DNA of 27,067 nucleotides. It comes from a virus. Location: the IMG/VR virus record IMGVR_UViG_3300011258_000860, positions 1 to 27,067 of that record; one strand, 5' to 3'. The position numbers and the translations under genes are program-made. The notes beneath the pieces were generated by a model. That model saw only the letters and a list, made by a program, of their open reading frames with translations, was not told the DNA's origin and searched no databases. Position 1 is the stretch's first letter. Every line of letters starts with the position of its first letter. Of the stretch, positions 14,844 through 21,193 are shown in pieces.

Positions 14844-15069
14844 CAATTGTCGTCTTCTTATCAGAGGCTTTTTTAACTTTCTTTAGAATATCTTGCCATT
14901 CACCGCCTGCCATACGATGAGTAGACATTCGTCCAGATACGGTTGCTGGCATCTTAAATACTTGACTGTACTCAGAGTTGCCTTGCAGGAATTGTTTAAA
15001 CTCTTCATACGGCATGTTTACCTCAAAGTATTCATCTTTTGAGTTGTCTTTAATCGTGTATACTGGCAT
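14836..15069 (-). CDS. 77-aa conserved phage protein next to phoH
   Basis: A product of 77 aa from the ATG at 15069: MPVYTIKDNSKDEYFEVNMP, then YEEFKQFLQGNSEYSQVFKMP and RMAGGEWQDILKKVKKAS. The start 'MP-x-Y...' and the following strand-helix resemble FmdB-like small regulatory proteins, but the CxxC pairs of the zinc ribbon are absent, so this would be a metal-less variant. Similar proteins sit beside phoH in other marine phages. The frame is open for 31 more codons upstream, but that part only shadows the oxygenase gene. With this start it overlaps the oxygenase by 20 bp. Function is unknown. Confidence 0.75.
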   Translation of the reverse strand: MPVYTIKDNSKDEYFEVNMPYEEFKQFLQGNSEYSQVFKMPATVSGRMSTHRMAGGEWQDILKKVKKASDKKTTIDV

Positions 15070-15577
15070 CTTTTGTTTCTCTAAATTGAATTGCAAATGA
15101 ATATCTAGGCTGATCGTGTGTAAATGATGTGCCTTTATGCCAAAGCTGACCATTAAATGCAACTAATCTGTTAGGCACAGGTAGCACTCCTGTAATATGA
15201 TCATCAATCAGAATTTGTGTTTCTCCAGCCATCATAAAATTATATTTAGCAATGTCTGGAAAATAAATTAGTGTATGACCAGACAGCCCATCAGTATGAA
15301 AATAAGTGGGTGTCTTTGGGTCATACTTATTATAGAGGGAAACTCTATGGCTGTTCTGTACAATGTCTCTGAGAAAATCATACTCTAGACAATAATCCAT
15401 AATTGTCTGAGTTGACGGACCTGTAAACTCTTCAGAAGAGTTATATCCAGAAATATCAGAAAGAGGATCGTTGGGATTGTCATCTACAGCACCCCACTCT
15501 CTTGTCATCAAACGATTATAGATCGCCCGATGTTCCTCTTCAGGTAAAAAGTCATCAATAACAATTAAGTCTTTCAT
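15050..15577 (-). CDS. Fe(II)/2-oxoglutarate-dependent oxygenase
   Basis: A protein of 175 aa with the complete oxygenase motif set: H94-x-D96 in TYFHTDGLSGH, H147 in QLWHKGTSF and R158 in QPRYSFAIQF. GETQILIDD between them gives the jelly-roll strand. The N-terminus (MKDLIVIDDFLPEEEHRAI) is the 'v.ddfL...e' helix usual in phage prolyl-hydroxylase-like proteins. It starts 20 bp after the tRNA-Thr 3' end, with GAGG 4 bases before the ATG, so tRNA and mRNA may be cut from one transcript. The substrate is unknown; such enzymes in marine phages are often proposed to act on proteins or nucleic acid bases. Confidence 0.88.
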   Translation of the reverse strand: MKDLIVIDDFLPEEEHRAIYNRLMTREWGAVDDNPNDPLSDISGYNSSEEFTGPSTQTIMDYCLEYDFLRDIVQNSHRVSLYNKYDPKTPTYFHTDGLSGHTLIYFPDIAKYNFMMAGETQILIDDHITGVLPVPNRLVAFNGQLWHKGTSFTHDQPRYSFAIQFRETKDASIHD

Positions 15578-15596
15578 AATACCTCAAAACAAAAAA

Positions 15597-15675
<79 letters not shown>

Positions 15676-15840
15676 GGCTCCTGGTGTAGTCGAATTCGAC
15701 GAGCCGGGGGCGGGGTTTATGTACCGTTTGACCATTCGCCACTACGGTACCAAGCCGACATCTCTAATACCAACAATCCGTAGATTAGCGTCGGTGGTTT
15801 TACTCCGAATAAGAGACGTTTCCGGAGATCTTGTTTATGG
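15676..15840. other. 165-bp G+C-rich structured insert between tRNA halves
   Basis: The stretch between the two 34-bp repeats is about half G+C (84 of 165 by hand count), unlike the AT-rich surroundings. It is full of inverted repeats: GGCTC/GAGCC around 15677-15706, enclosing the perfect 12-bp palindrome GTCGAATTCGAC; GTACCGT/ACGGTAC; CCGAC/GTCGG with an inner CTAAT/ATTAG; and CTCCG/CGGAG. It cannot complete the duplicated tRNA half, since no matching T-arm or acceptor is present. The plus strand is open through all 55 codons, but with no ribosome-binding site. It could be a structured RNA, a mobile mini-element or debris. Confidence 0.6.
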
Positions 15841-15874
15841 TCAACTGCTCTACCAACTGAGCTATAGCGGCAAT
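15841..15874. repeat. 34-bp direct repeat, copy B (orphan tRNA 5' half)
   Basis: The second exact copy of the tRNA-Thr 5' half. It lies 22 bp after the stop of the 115-aa gene in the direction of transcription. It is followed by the G+C-rich insert instead of an anticodon loop and 3' half, so it is a broken or purposely incomplete tRNA. A transcript would carry two identical 5' halves competing for one 3' half. Confidence 0.93.
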
Positions 15875-15895
15875 CTAGTGTTACTTATCTTTTCC

Positions 15896-16243
15896 TTACA
15901 TGACAGTACAGAAACCAAACGTATCAACCAGAATCTGCTCACCTTCTTCAGTGACAATAATATCACCAACACTCAGACTGTGCATTTCTGCATGCCGATC
16001 AATCTGGTCTTCTTTGTGACCAACATTACTAATCATGTAGGCATCATCAACATTGTCAGCAGTAATGGTTGCTACATGCTCATAGTAACCTTCTACCAGA
16101 CCATCATAGACAGCCTTCAGTGCGTTGCCACCATAGGTCATTGCGTCTTTCCAGACATTATATCGAGGCACATCAATACCTTCGTTGATAGCATCAACTT
16201 CAGCATCGGTCATAACAATCTGCATAATTTTGAACTTTTGCAT
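15896..16243 (-). CDS. Hypothetical protein, 115 aa
   Basis: A protein of 115 aa, not recognised. MQKFKIMQIVMTDAEVDAIN opens it, a short helix-rich section follows, and the end reads HSLSVGDIIVTEEGEQILVDTFGF. This 'S-V-G-D-x-x-x...F-G' beta-hairpin recurs at the C-terminus of many small phage and plasmid proteins of unknown function. It is acidic, with no membrane segment or signal. GGAG lies 10 bases before the ATG. It precedes the orphan tRNA half and the G+C-rich insert, so all of these may share a transcript from the promoter near 16513-16540. Confidence 0.75.
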   Translation of the reverse strand: MQKFKIMQIVMTDAEVDAINEGIDVPRYNVWKDAMTYGGNALKAVYDGLVEGYYEHVATITADNVDDAYMISNVGHKEDQIDRHAEMHSLSVGDIIVTEEGEQILVDTFGFCTVM

Positions 16244-16267
16244 TTTACGTTTTCTCCACTTCGTAAG

Positions 16268-16483
16268 TTACTCGTACTTGTTCTTCATCAACCAGATAAG
16301 CTCGTCGGCTTCGTCACACCACTGATCGAGACTGAGATCATTCAACCGATTAACACAAACAGAACGATCCCGGTAGGCACAACCGTCGTCGTAGATAAAG
16401 TACCAGTACCCCTCACCTTTGTAGAGATTGATGTGAGGATTGTTAATCTTGTTAACGATGGTGGATGTACGAAGGTTGGTCAT
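16268..16483 (-). CDS. Hypothetical protein, 71 aa
   Basis: A protein of 71 aa. The central part KGEGYWYFIYDDGCAYRDRSVCVNRLNDLSLDQW has the 'G-E-G-Y-W-Y-F...S-V-x-V-x-x-L-N-x-L-S-x-x-x-W' pattern I associate with small uncharacterised phage and bacterial proteins. It probably forms a small beta-sheet plus helix. It is the first gene after the promoter and palindrome at 16503-16540, with a purine-rich AGAGAAAG before its ATG. The function is unknown. Confidence 0.75.
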   Translation of the reverse strand: MTNLRTSTIVNKINNPHINLYKGEGYWYFIYDDGCAYRDRSVCVNRLNDLSLDQWCDEADELIWLMKNKYE

Positions 16484-16502
16484 GTCGTTCTTTCTCTCTC
16501 TC

Positions 16503-16540
16503 TTACATTATTAATGTAAACATTCTGAAAGAAAGGTCAA
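16503..16540 (-). promoter_or_regulatory. Putative promoter with overlapping 17-bp palindrome
   Basis: On the minus strand TTGACC (16540-16535), 16 bases, then TACATT (16518-16513). An odd palindrome with 8-bp arms, TTACATTA-T-TAATGTAA (16503-16519), covers the -10 and looks like an operator or a small hairpin. The -35 context AACACTTGAC is identical over 10 bases to that of the promoter at 14130-14135. Probable drive of the two small genes, tRNA-Thr and phoH. Confidence 0.5.
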
Positions 16541-16545
16541 GTGTT

Positions 16546-16983
16546 TTATGCAAAAAATTCTAAATCAACTGTCACAAAGTCAATCATACCTTCACCATCA
16601 AAGAATGGCAGTTCTACATCATCATAACGATCTTTGAGGAGAGTAGATGCATCACCACGAATTTCTACTAGTGCAGCATCATTCCATGTAGATACTTTTA
16701 CATTCCAATCACCTGTAAAGATATTAGGGTCATCTGCTTCTACCCAATCCATTACAGCATTCAAGGTAAGTTGTGCATCAATACCTTCATCATCTTCTAC
16801 AATATATTTAATACCAGCTTGCGGTTCTGTTAGAACTTCATTGTCGTGAAAGTATGTCATCAACGGAACTTCACTCTCTGCTGTATCTTCTTTATCACCA
16901 GCAAAGAATTCGTTATAGGCAATCCATCCACCGATAATAGCAGTGAGTGTAACACCAACTGCACCTAATCCTAAAAATAACAT
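16546..16983 (-). CDS. Membrane-anchored acidic protein, 145 aa
   Basis: A protein of 145 aa. An N-terminal hydrophobic segment (MLFLGLGAVGVTLTAIIGGWIAY, residues 1-23) without a clear cleavage site should anchor it. The remainder is strongly acidic (EDTAESE, EDDEGID, YDDVELPFFDGEG) and would lie outside the cytoplasm or in the periplasm. It is not a recognisable family. A role in lysis, superinfection exclusion or envelope modification is possible, but no motif supports one over another. AGGAG sits 8 bases before the ATG, and tRNA-Arg lies just upstream. Confidence 0.7.
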   Translation of the reverse strand: MLFLGLGAVGVTLTAIIGGWIAYNEFFAGDKEDTAESEVPLMTYFHDNEVLTEPQAGIKYIVEDDEGIDAQLTLNAVMDWVEADDPNIFTGDWNVKVSTWNDAALVEIRGDASTLLKDRYDDVELPFFDGEGMIDFVTVDLEFFA

Positions 16984-17008
16984 TATGTAATCTCCTAATA
17001 AAAATTTG

Positions 17009-17109
<101 letters not shown>

Positions 17110-17116
17110 TGTGCAT

Positions 17117-17650
17117 TTAAGCACAAAAAATATTTATTGTAAACCTTTTTTTATCTCCATCATTACGAAATGAATGTAATTCATCAGTAAAGATTGCTGC
17201 TCTATTTAAAATCCATTCACATTCAACTTCTTCTGTACCATTATAAAATATTGTTCCCGTAGCAACTTCAGGTAAAATTGGTACGGTGACATTAATTCTA
17301 TGTTCAGAATGTATATGAGGCTTCCACATTTCTTGAGGTTCTGTATATTGAAATTCAACATGTGAACATCCACCAAAAGAAATAACACTTTCTCCAACAC
17401 GTTCAAGAAGTGTAAAAATTTGTTCTTGAACGTGTTTATTAACAGTGGGATGGCACTCAGCGACTAGTCGTTTTTTTGCTTGTAGATTATAGTTAATGCA
17501 CACTTCTCTAGAAGTTTCTTTATCATTATAATAAACTATCCAACTCGACTTAATACAAGATTGAATAGTCTCGCTACTCACGTTTTTAGCAAGTTCCACA
17601 AAAGATTGGTGTAGATCATCATCTAAAAAATTCTCAACAAAAAGCGCCAT
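17117..17650 (-). CDS. Putative Fe(II)/2-oxoglutarate oxygenase-like protein
   Basis: A protein of 177 aa. The C-terminal part looks like an oxygenase barrel: KPHIHSEHRINVTVPI gives H114-x-E116 as a possible H-x-E, TGTIFYNG supplies the next strands, FTDELHSFRND the distal H159, and KKRFTINIF the R169. The first pair is H-x-E instead of H-x-D, which known members tolerate less often, so activity is less certain than for the other three oxygenases here. The N-terminal half (MALFVENFLDDDLHQSFVEL) is helical. By eye it is AT-rich. It lies between tRNA-Arg and the envelope protein pair. Confidence 0.6.
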   Translation of the reverse strand: MALFVENFLDDDLHQSFVELAKNVSSETIQSCIKSSWIVYYNDKETSREVCINYNLQAKKRLVAECHPTVNKHVQEQIFTLLERVGESVISFGGCSHVEFQYTEPQEMWKPHIHSEHRINVTVPILPEVATGTIFYNGTEEVECEWILNRAAIFTDELHSFRNDGDKKRFTINIFCA

Positions 17651-17656
17651 AGAATA

Positions 17657-18199
17657 TTATTGACCTGACAACATTGTGATAATAACCATTACCATAACTT
17701 TATCACCAATACGATAACGCTTATCTACAACAGTGCTGCCATACTGACCTTTCCATTGATAGTAAATCGTATAGTTATCTACTATAGATTCTACACGGTC
17801 AACAAACTGAATACCACAACGTTTCTGTTTCTCATATCCAATAATACGAGTTTTATCAGCACGTCCTGCTTCTGCTGCAACTACACCACCAATAACTGCT
17901 CCTGCTGCTGCACCTTCATCTTTATCTGTGATTGCTTTACCAAACAGACCACCGATAATAGCACCGCCCAGAACTTCTAGTCCTGTAGCACCTTGACCTT
18001 GTACTGTTTCATAGACAGGAACATCTACAAAACTACAAATGTTTTTACGAACAGGAGTTACCAGTTCAATATAGTTAGGTGTAACAGATGTAATAGTTGC
18101 ATAGACAGTATCATCTGCTGCTGCTTTGACAGGAATAGTCAGGGCAAGAACTGCCCCAACCAAACCTACAAGAATATTACTTTTCATAGACATGTTCAT
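17657..18199 (-). CDS. Secreted glycine-zipper (17-kDa antigen/SlyB-like) protein
   Basis: A protein of 180 aa at the longest start; ATGs at 18199, 18193 and 18187 are all possible. A signal peptide is evident (MKSNILVGLVGAVLALTIPVKA from the 18187 ATG), with likely cleavage at KAAA-DD. EVLGGAIIGGLFGKAITDKDEGAAAGAVIGGVV is a classic two-helix glycine zipper, as in the outer-membrane SlyB/17-kDa antigen family, and two cysteines follow. There is no lipobox. It probably inserts in or lines the envelope membrane of a Gram-negative host. It overlaps the lipoprotein gene by 23 bp, so the two may work as a pair. Confidence 0.75.
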   Translation of the reverse strand: MNMSMKSNILVGLVGAVLALTIPVKAAADDTVYATITSVTPNYIELVTPVRKNICSFVDVPVYETVQGQGATGLEVLGGAIIGGLFGKAITDKDEGAAAGAVIGGVVAAEAGRADKTRIIGYEKQKRCGIQFVDRVESIVDNYTIYYQWKGQYGSTVVDKRYRIGDKVMVMVIITMLSGQ

Positions 18200-18497
18200 A
18201 TTCCGGTTCTGTATAAGTTACTTCTGAAGTAGGACACACCTGATGTGTATGCAGACCACCAGCTGCACCAGAACCAACTGCTGCACCAACACCAGCACCG
18301 ATCATAGACATTGCAACATCACCATCAGACAATACTGCCAAACCAATACTACCAGCAATAGCACCAAGAGTAGCATAGGCTGGAACTTCTGGTGCATAGT
18401 AAACTACATCTGCACATTGATTAAGTTGTGGGTATGTGTTTGCTGCGCAACCTGAGAGTGCCAGCATTGACACTCCACCAATAATAACTGCTTTCAT
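18177..18497 (-). CDS. Small lipoprotein with glycine-rich membrane segment
   Basis: A protein of 106 aa. MKAVIIGGVSMLALSGCAAN carries a lipobox (L-S-G-C, Cys17), so signal peptidase II processing and lipid attachment are expected. The mature part has one long Ala/Gly-rich stretch (about residues 43-82, with G-x-x-x-G spacings) that could insert in a membrane, and a tyrosine/glutamate-rich tail. Phage lipoproteins of this size include superinfection-exclusion factors and outer-membrane spanins; it is too long and too hydrophobic to be a typical o-spanin. The next gene overlaps its 3' end. Confidence 0.75.
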   Translation of the reverse strand: MKAVIIGGVSMLALSGCAANTYPQLNQCADVVYYAPEVPAYATLGAIAGSIGLAVLSDGDVAMSMIGAGVGAAVGSGAAGGLHTHQVCPTSEVTYTEPEYEHVYEK

Positions 18498-18498
18498 T

Positions 18499-19086
18499 CT
18501 ATTCTCCTACAAGGGTATAATAAATGTCTTCCCAGCCAGTTACCCGCTGGTCAAACTCATTCTGCCGGTTATGAGGCAAATCAATCAAGAACGAGTCAAG
18601 TCCAAACTCTTTGCCCAACACAGCATTTTTATACTTATCTTCTACCCAAACACAACCTGTGTCACGGTACTGCTCAAGTGCATCATCTTTATCTGCACCT
18701 GTATCAAGACAGACAAGCTCATCAATAACGCTTTCACCGAACAGAGCATGAAGGTTCTGTAGACGTGCTTTGTAGGCATACTTGTTCAAAGACATAGAAG
18801 TAATGACACGCAGAACATATCCACATTCTTCATGAAGTTTCTTTACATACTTGACTGCATCTAAATGCGGAGTCAGATATGCCATAGCAGCAGAGTTATT
18901 AAACTCACGAACCAGACCTTCACCTGCTTCTTTGTTAATAAAACCATATCGTTTCCAGATAGCATATCCAGTAGGGTCTTGCTCTGTGTACCCACGGTCA
19001 TTCATAAATTCTTTAAAGCCATACAGCCAATCTACTAACACACCATCACAGTCTGTTAGGATTACTTTCTCATTTAGTTTTGTCAT
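18499..19086 (-). CDS. HAD-type 5'(3')-deoxyribonucleotidase-like phosphatase
   Basis: A protein of 195 aa from the ATG at 19086 (a TTG six bases upstream is less likely). Motif I is VILTDCDGVLVDW, with the D-x-D-G-x-x-x-D-W form of the NT5C/deoxyribonucleotidase group. RVITSMSLN supplies motif II (Ser/Thr), and CVWVEDKYKNAV the motif IV acidic residue with the following Lys. The expected role is removal of phosphate from (d)NMPs, adjusting pools during phage DNA synthesis. It is the first gene after the terminator at 19164-19206 and has its own weak promoter. Confidence 0.8.
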   Translation of the reverse strand: MTKLNEKVILTDCDGVLVDWLYGFKEFMNDRGYTEQDPTGYAIWKRYGFINKEAGEGLVREFNNSAAMAYLTPHLDAVKYVKKLHEECGYVLRVITSMSLNKYAYKARLQNLHALFGESVIDELVCLDTGADKDDALEQYRDTGCVWVEDKYKNAVLGKEFGLDSFLIDLPHNRQNEFDQRVTGWEDIYYTLVGE

Positions 19087-19124
19087 AAACAATCTTTCAT
19101 GTCTTTGTTTTCATCATTATCTAT

Positions 19125-19153
19125 ATACTACTACTTGTAGCATCAAATGTAAA
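19125..19153 (-). promoter_or_regulatory. Putative promoter for the nucleotidase/lipoprotein genes
   Basis: TTTACA (19153-19148), 17 bases, then TAGTAT (19130-19125) on the minus strand, just after the terminator and about 40 bp before the nucleotidase ATG. The -10 matches 4 of 6. The spacer contains the dyad CTAC-AA-GTAG. Confidence 0.45.
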
Positions 19154-19163
19154 GCTCTTTCTG

Positions 19164-19206
19164 AAAAAAAAGTGGCGAGAGAGAGTGTTGTATTCTCCCC
19201 CGCCAC
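19164..19206 (-). terminator. Strong rho-independent terminator
   Basis: On the minus strand a 13-bp stem (19206-19194 with 19184-19172, outer GTGGCG/CGCCAC, two G-T wobbles) has a 9-base loop and is followed by eight Ts (19171-19164). It ends the transcript from the RNR/sulfotransferase side, and it lies only a few bases downstream of a perfect promoter. Confidence 0.92.
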
Positions 19207-19207
19207 A

Positions 19208-19214
19208 ACAGGAA
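19208..19214 (-). other. Predicted transcription start of a ~50-nt RNA
   Basis: This is the expected start zone, 5 to 11 bases after the perfect -10 at 19224-19219. An RNA starting here and ending in the T-run at 19171-19164 would be little more than the terminator hairpin. It could be a small phage RNA, or an attenuator read through under antitermination. The start base itself is not determined. Confidence 0.4.
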
Positions 19215-19218
19215 CTGT

Positions 19219-19247
19219 ATTATATACTACAATTTTTGCTCTGTCAA
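19219..19247 (-). promoter_or_regulatory. Perfect consensus sigma70 promoter
   Basis: TTGACA (19247-19242), 17 bases, TATAAT (19224-19219) on the minus strand: full consensus in both hexamers at ideal spacing. The -35 overlaps the stop of the 54-aa gene. Transcription would begin near 19212 and meet the terminator stem within about ten bases, giving an RNA of about 50 nt unless antiterminated. Confidence 0.8.
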
Positions 19248-19408
19248 GCTGCTAGTTGCTCTTCTAGATCATTAATTGATTTTCCCAAGAAATCTCGTTT
19301 AACTTTTAATTTTTTGACTACCTCTGTGCGGCCTTGTTTGCCCATTTTATACTCATAGTGCTTGAGGTCACGGTAGTCTTTTCTAAGTCTTTCGAGTTGA
19401 GAAACCAT
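19244..19408 (-). CDS. 54-aa coiled-coil hypothetical protein
   Basis: Read by eye from the ATG at 19408 (AGGA 8 bases upstream) to the TGA at 19244. The product begins MVSQLERLRKDYRDLKHYEY, has a basic middle (KMGKQGRTEVVKKLKVKRDF) and ends LGKSINDLEEQLAA. Almost all of it should be helical, with leucines spaced for a coiled coil. It is the last gene before the terminator, and its stop codon lies within the -35 of the consensus promoter. No family was recognised. Confidence 0.75.
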   Translation of the reverse strand: MVSQLERLRKDYRDLKHYEYKMGKQGRTEVVKKLKVKRDFLGKSINDLEEQLAA

Positions 19409-19439
19409 ATAAGAAGTCCTTTTTTGTTATCATAACAAA

Positions 19440-19871
19440 CTATTCAGAAGAAATCAAATTAGGGAAAGCCTCCTGAACAATTGCAGCAGAAATGCCTTTG
19501 AAAGGTGTTTTATCTTTCATCTGCAATACGATTTTAGCGTCTTGAGGATGAATCGACTCAAGAAGCTGAATAAACATTCTTTCTATTTTAACCTTACCTA
19601 GCTTCCGTACAGAAGCAGGACTAAAGTATTGAAAATCTTTCCAACGTTTGTGGAGTGTAGATGGTGCGTTGTGTACGTCACAAGCTTCATAGGGAGGGTC
19701 GCCCTCTGGCAAAGGTAAGTTGATCAAAGGACTATAACAGCCTTGGAGTACAGTCCTGAGAGCTACAGAGTCATTCTGTTTTAGAATGCTGATCTTCTCT
19801 GCTTTTTTTCTAGTAGCGGCTACTTTTTCAAGAACTTCGAAAACATACCATGTAATTTTATTAACTGCCAT
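19440..19871 (-). CDS. Conserved T4-like phage protein (resembles DUF6433)
   Basis: A protein of 143 aa from the ATG at 19871, placed 6 bases after GAGAG; another ATG lies at 19877. The string EKISILKQNDSVALRTVLQG, then LPEGDPPYE, then ERMFIQLLESIHPQDAKIVLQMKDK and ISAAIVQEAFPNLI, matches a family of unknown function I know from marine T4-like phages (as I recall, DUF6433). In other genomes it sits with replication genes. It is soluble and helical. It overlaps the nuclease-like gene by 11 bp. The recognition of this family is one reason for calling the phage T4-like. Confidence 0.75.
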   Translation of the reverse strand: MAVNKITWYVFEVLEKVAATRKKAEKISILKQNDSVALRTVLQGCYSPLINLPLPEGDPPYEACDVHNAPSTLHKRWKDFQYFSPASVRKLGKVKIERMFIQLLESIHPQDAKIVLQMKDKTPFKGISAAIVQEAFPNLISSE

Positions 19872-20301
19872 TTTCATCTCTCTTCAAGTGTTTCGCATTT
19901 ATTCGACACTGAATAAATTCATTGTAGTAATCATCTCTTAACAATACGTCATAATCAAACTGATATTTTGCCTCATAGTAAGAACATTCACCTTTAGTCT
20001 TACAGAGCCTTAAAATCTCTCTATAATATTTAGTCGCATTCTCATCTTGACCATGCTCTTTTACTTCTTCTTGAAGTTTTTTGTTTGAGCCATAGTATTT
20101 TCGCCAGTCAGATTCTTTCGTAACATACTTTGTTTTTGTGCCACCTGACTTTGCTTTGACTTTTGTTTTTCTACGACTCCAAAATAGCTTTTTGCCAATG
20201 TACTTTTTGTTCGTATCTAAGTCTTGAATTCGATACACAAATCCAACATATTCTTCTGGCGCTGTCTCAGGATCATACACTTTAAAATCATGATACCACA
20301 T
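19861..20301 (-). CDS. GIY-YIG-like endonuclease
   Basis: A protein of 146 aa. GFVYRIQDLDTNKKYIGKKLFW (residues 20-41) is a GIY-YIG variant, with VYR in place of GIY and YIGK in place of YIG at the usual 10-11-residue gap. SDWRKYYGSNKKLQEEVKEHG follows, as in phage Seg-like and Hef-like nucleases, and ends with a conserved acidic region (GECSYYEAKYQFDYDVL). The catalytic Arg could be in WRKYYG and the metal-binding Glu in SYYEAKY. It could be a free-standing homing endonuclease, or a repair nuclease resident in T4-like phages. It overlaps both neighbours. Confidence 0.65.
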   Translation of the reverse strand: MWYHDFKVYDPETAPEEYVGFVYRIQDLDTNKKYIGKKLFWSRRKTKVKAKSGGTKTKYVTKESDWRKYYGSNKKLQEEVKEHGQDENATKYYREILRLCKTKGECSYYEAKYQFDYDVLLRDDYYNEFIQCRINAKHLKRDENGS

Positions 20302-20992
20302 CGTATAGGTCTTTCATTTTGTTTTCATAGTCATGCTTATCTATAAGTTTGCTAAAATGTGATAAATGCTCTTCTGTTAGAAAATCTCTATATCTTGACC
20401 CACCTCCATGAAACTTTTTTTGCAACTTGTATGCATCAAAAAATTCTTTATTCTCACTTCTTTGTACTAGCCTTTCTAAAGTATTATCGTGCCACACTTT
20501 TTCTATTTTGCTTCTATTGACATGAGGCATAATTTTATGAAACTCATTTATTCCATTTTTACCAATCAAATCTTCATAACGTAATAAAATAAAATCACTG
20601 GCCACTACATATTTTAATGCTGATATATGATGTATCAGAATATCTTCAAAAAGATTTACATATAAATCCAGAGTTTTACCATTATTTAAATATTGTTTAT
20701 GTTTTCTAACATTACCGTAAACAAATTCATCTAATCTCACTCTGGCCAATTCAACTAATGGATGAGTTTTATATTTCCATTTACTAGAACTTTTTTGATA
20801 TTGAGAAATGAATGTATCGTATGGATTCCTTATCAAGTAGACAAATGGAGTTGCACACAACATCTTCTGACTTGGGATGAAGCTTTCTTCTATTCTTAGC
20901 CCATGATCTATGAGACTATTAACCTCAAGATCATCTAACATAATTTTTAACCAAGTTCTTCCTGAACTTGGGAAAGAATAAATTCCAATCAT
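20288..20992 (-). CDS. PAPS-dependent sulfotransferase
   Basis: A protein of 234 aa. The 5'-phosphosulfate loop is SFPSSGRTWLKIML (residues 6-19, the family's 'YPKSGTTWL'; the catalytic Lys is Ser here but an Arg follows). The 3'-phosphate motif is VYLIRNPYDTFISQYQ, with R55 and S63. LLRYEDLIGKNG and the late FHGGGSRYRDFLTEEHL match the 'YEdl' and 'RkG..gdW...ft' segments of type-1 sulfotransferases. It should transfer sulfate to a small molecule or glycan. It lies 6 kb or more from the sugar island and is AT-rich by eye. The ATG directly abuts the T-run of a terminator. Confidence 0.75.
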   Translation of the reverse strand: MIGIYSFPSSGRTWLKIMLDDLEVNSLIDHGLRIEESFIPSQKMLCATPFVYLIRNPYDTFISQYQKSSSKWKYKTHPLVELARVRLDEFVYGNVRKHKQYLNNGKTLDLYVNLFEDILIHHISALKYVVASDFILLRYEDLIGKNGINEFHKIMPHVNRSKIEKVWHDNTLERLVQRSENKEFFDAYKLQKKFHGGGSRYRDFLTEEHLSHFSKLIDKHDYENKMKDLYDVVS

Positions 20993-21028
20993 AAAAAAAT
21001 AGCCCCAGAAATGAATCTGAGGCTATTT
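20993..21028 (-). terminator. Rho-independent terminator touching the next start codon
   Basis: A minus-strand stem of 13 bp (21028-21016 with 21009-20997, one G-T) has a 6-base loop and runs into seven Ts (20999-20993). It lies 10 bases after the zinc-ribbon stop, and the last T is next to the ATG of the sulfotransferase gene. It therefore both ends the RNR transcript and covers the sulfotransferase ribosome-binding region. Confidence 0.85.
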
Positions 21029-21037
21029 ATTAAATTA

Positions 21038-21184
21038 CTAACAGAGACAACTGCCGTCATGTTTTTCTACAGCTTCCTCTGGTAGAGGATCGCCACAAAC
21101 AGGACAATAGCTAGGTGGTTCATCATAAGGCATCTGCACCACTGTTTCCGCCTCGCAATGTGGACATTCGATTTTGTAATTCAT
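21038..21184 (-). CDS. 48-aa zinc-ribbon protein
   Basis: Read by eye from the ATG at 21184, which has a good AAGGAG six bases upstream, to the TAG at 21038. MNYKIECPHCEAETVVQMPY is followed by a short acidic stretch and SYCPVCGDPLPEE. The CPHC and CPVC knuckles (C7/C10, C27/C30) form a zinc ribbon, and the terminal SCLC adds two more cysteines. It starts 10 bp after the RNR stop, so it may be made with RNR. It could act as a redox partner or a nucleic-acid-binding adaptor, but neither role is shown. Confidence 0.8.
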   Translation of the reverse strand: MNYKIECPHCEAETVVQMPYDEPPSYCPVCGDPLPEEAVEKHDGSCLC

Positions 21185-21193
21185 AAAATCTCC

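Noticed and set aside
15676-15874. Possibility that the insert plus orphan tRNA half is a tmRNA or a group I intron-split tRNA.
   Set aside because: No tmRNA 5'/3' acceptor pairing or tag reading frame with stop was found. No sequence able to pair with the anticodon stem or acceptor of the orphan half follows, and group I core elements were not recognisable.
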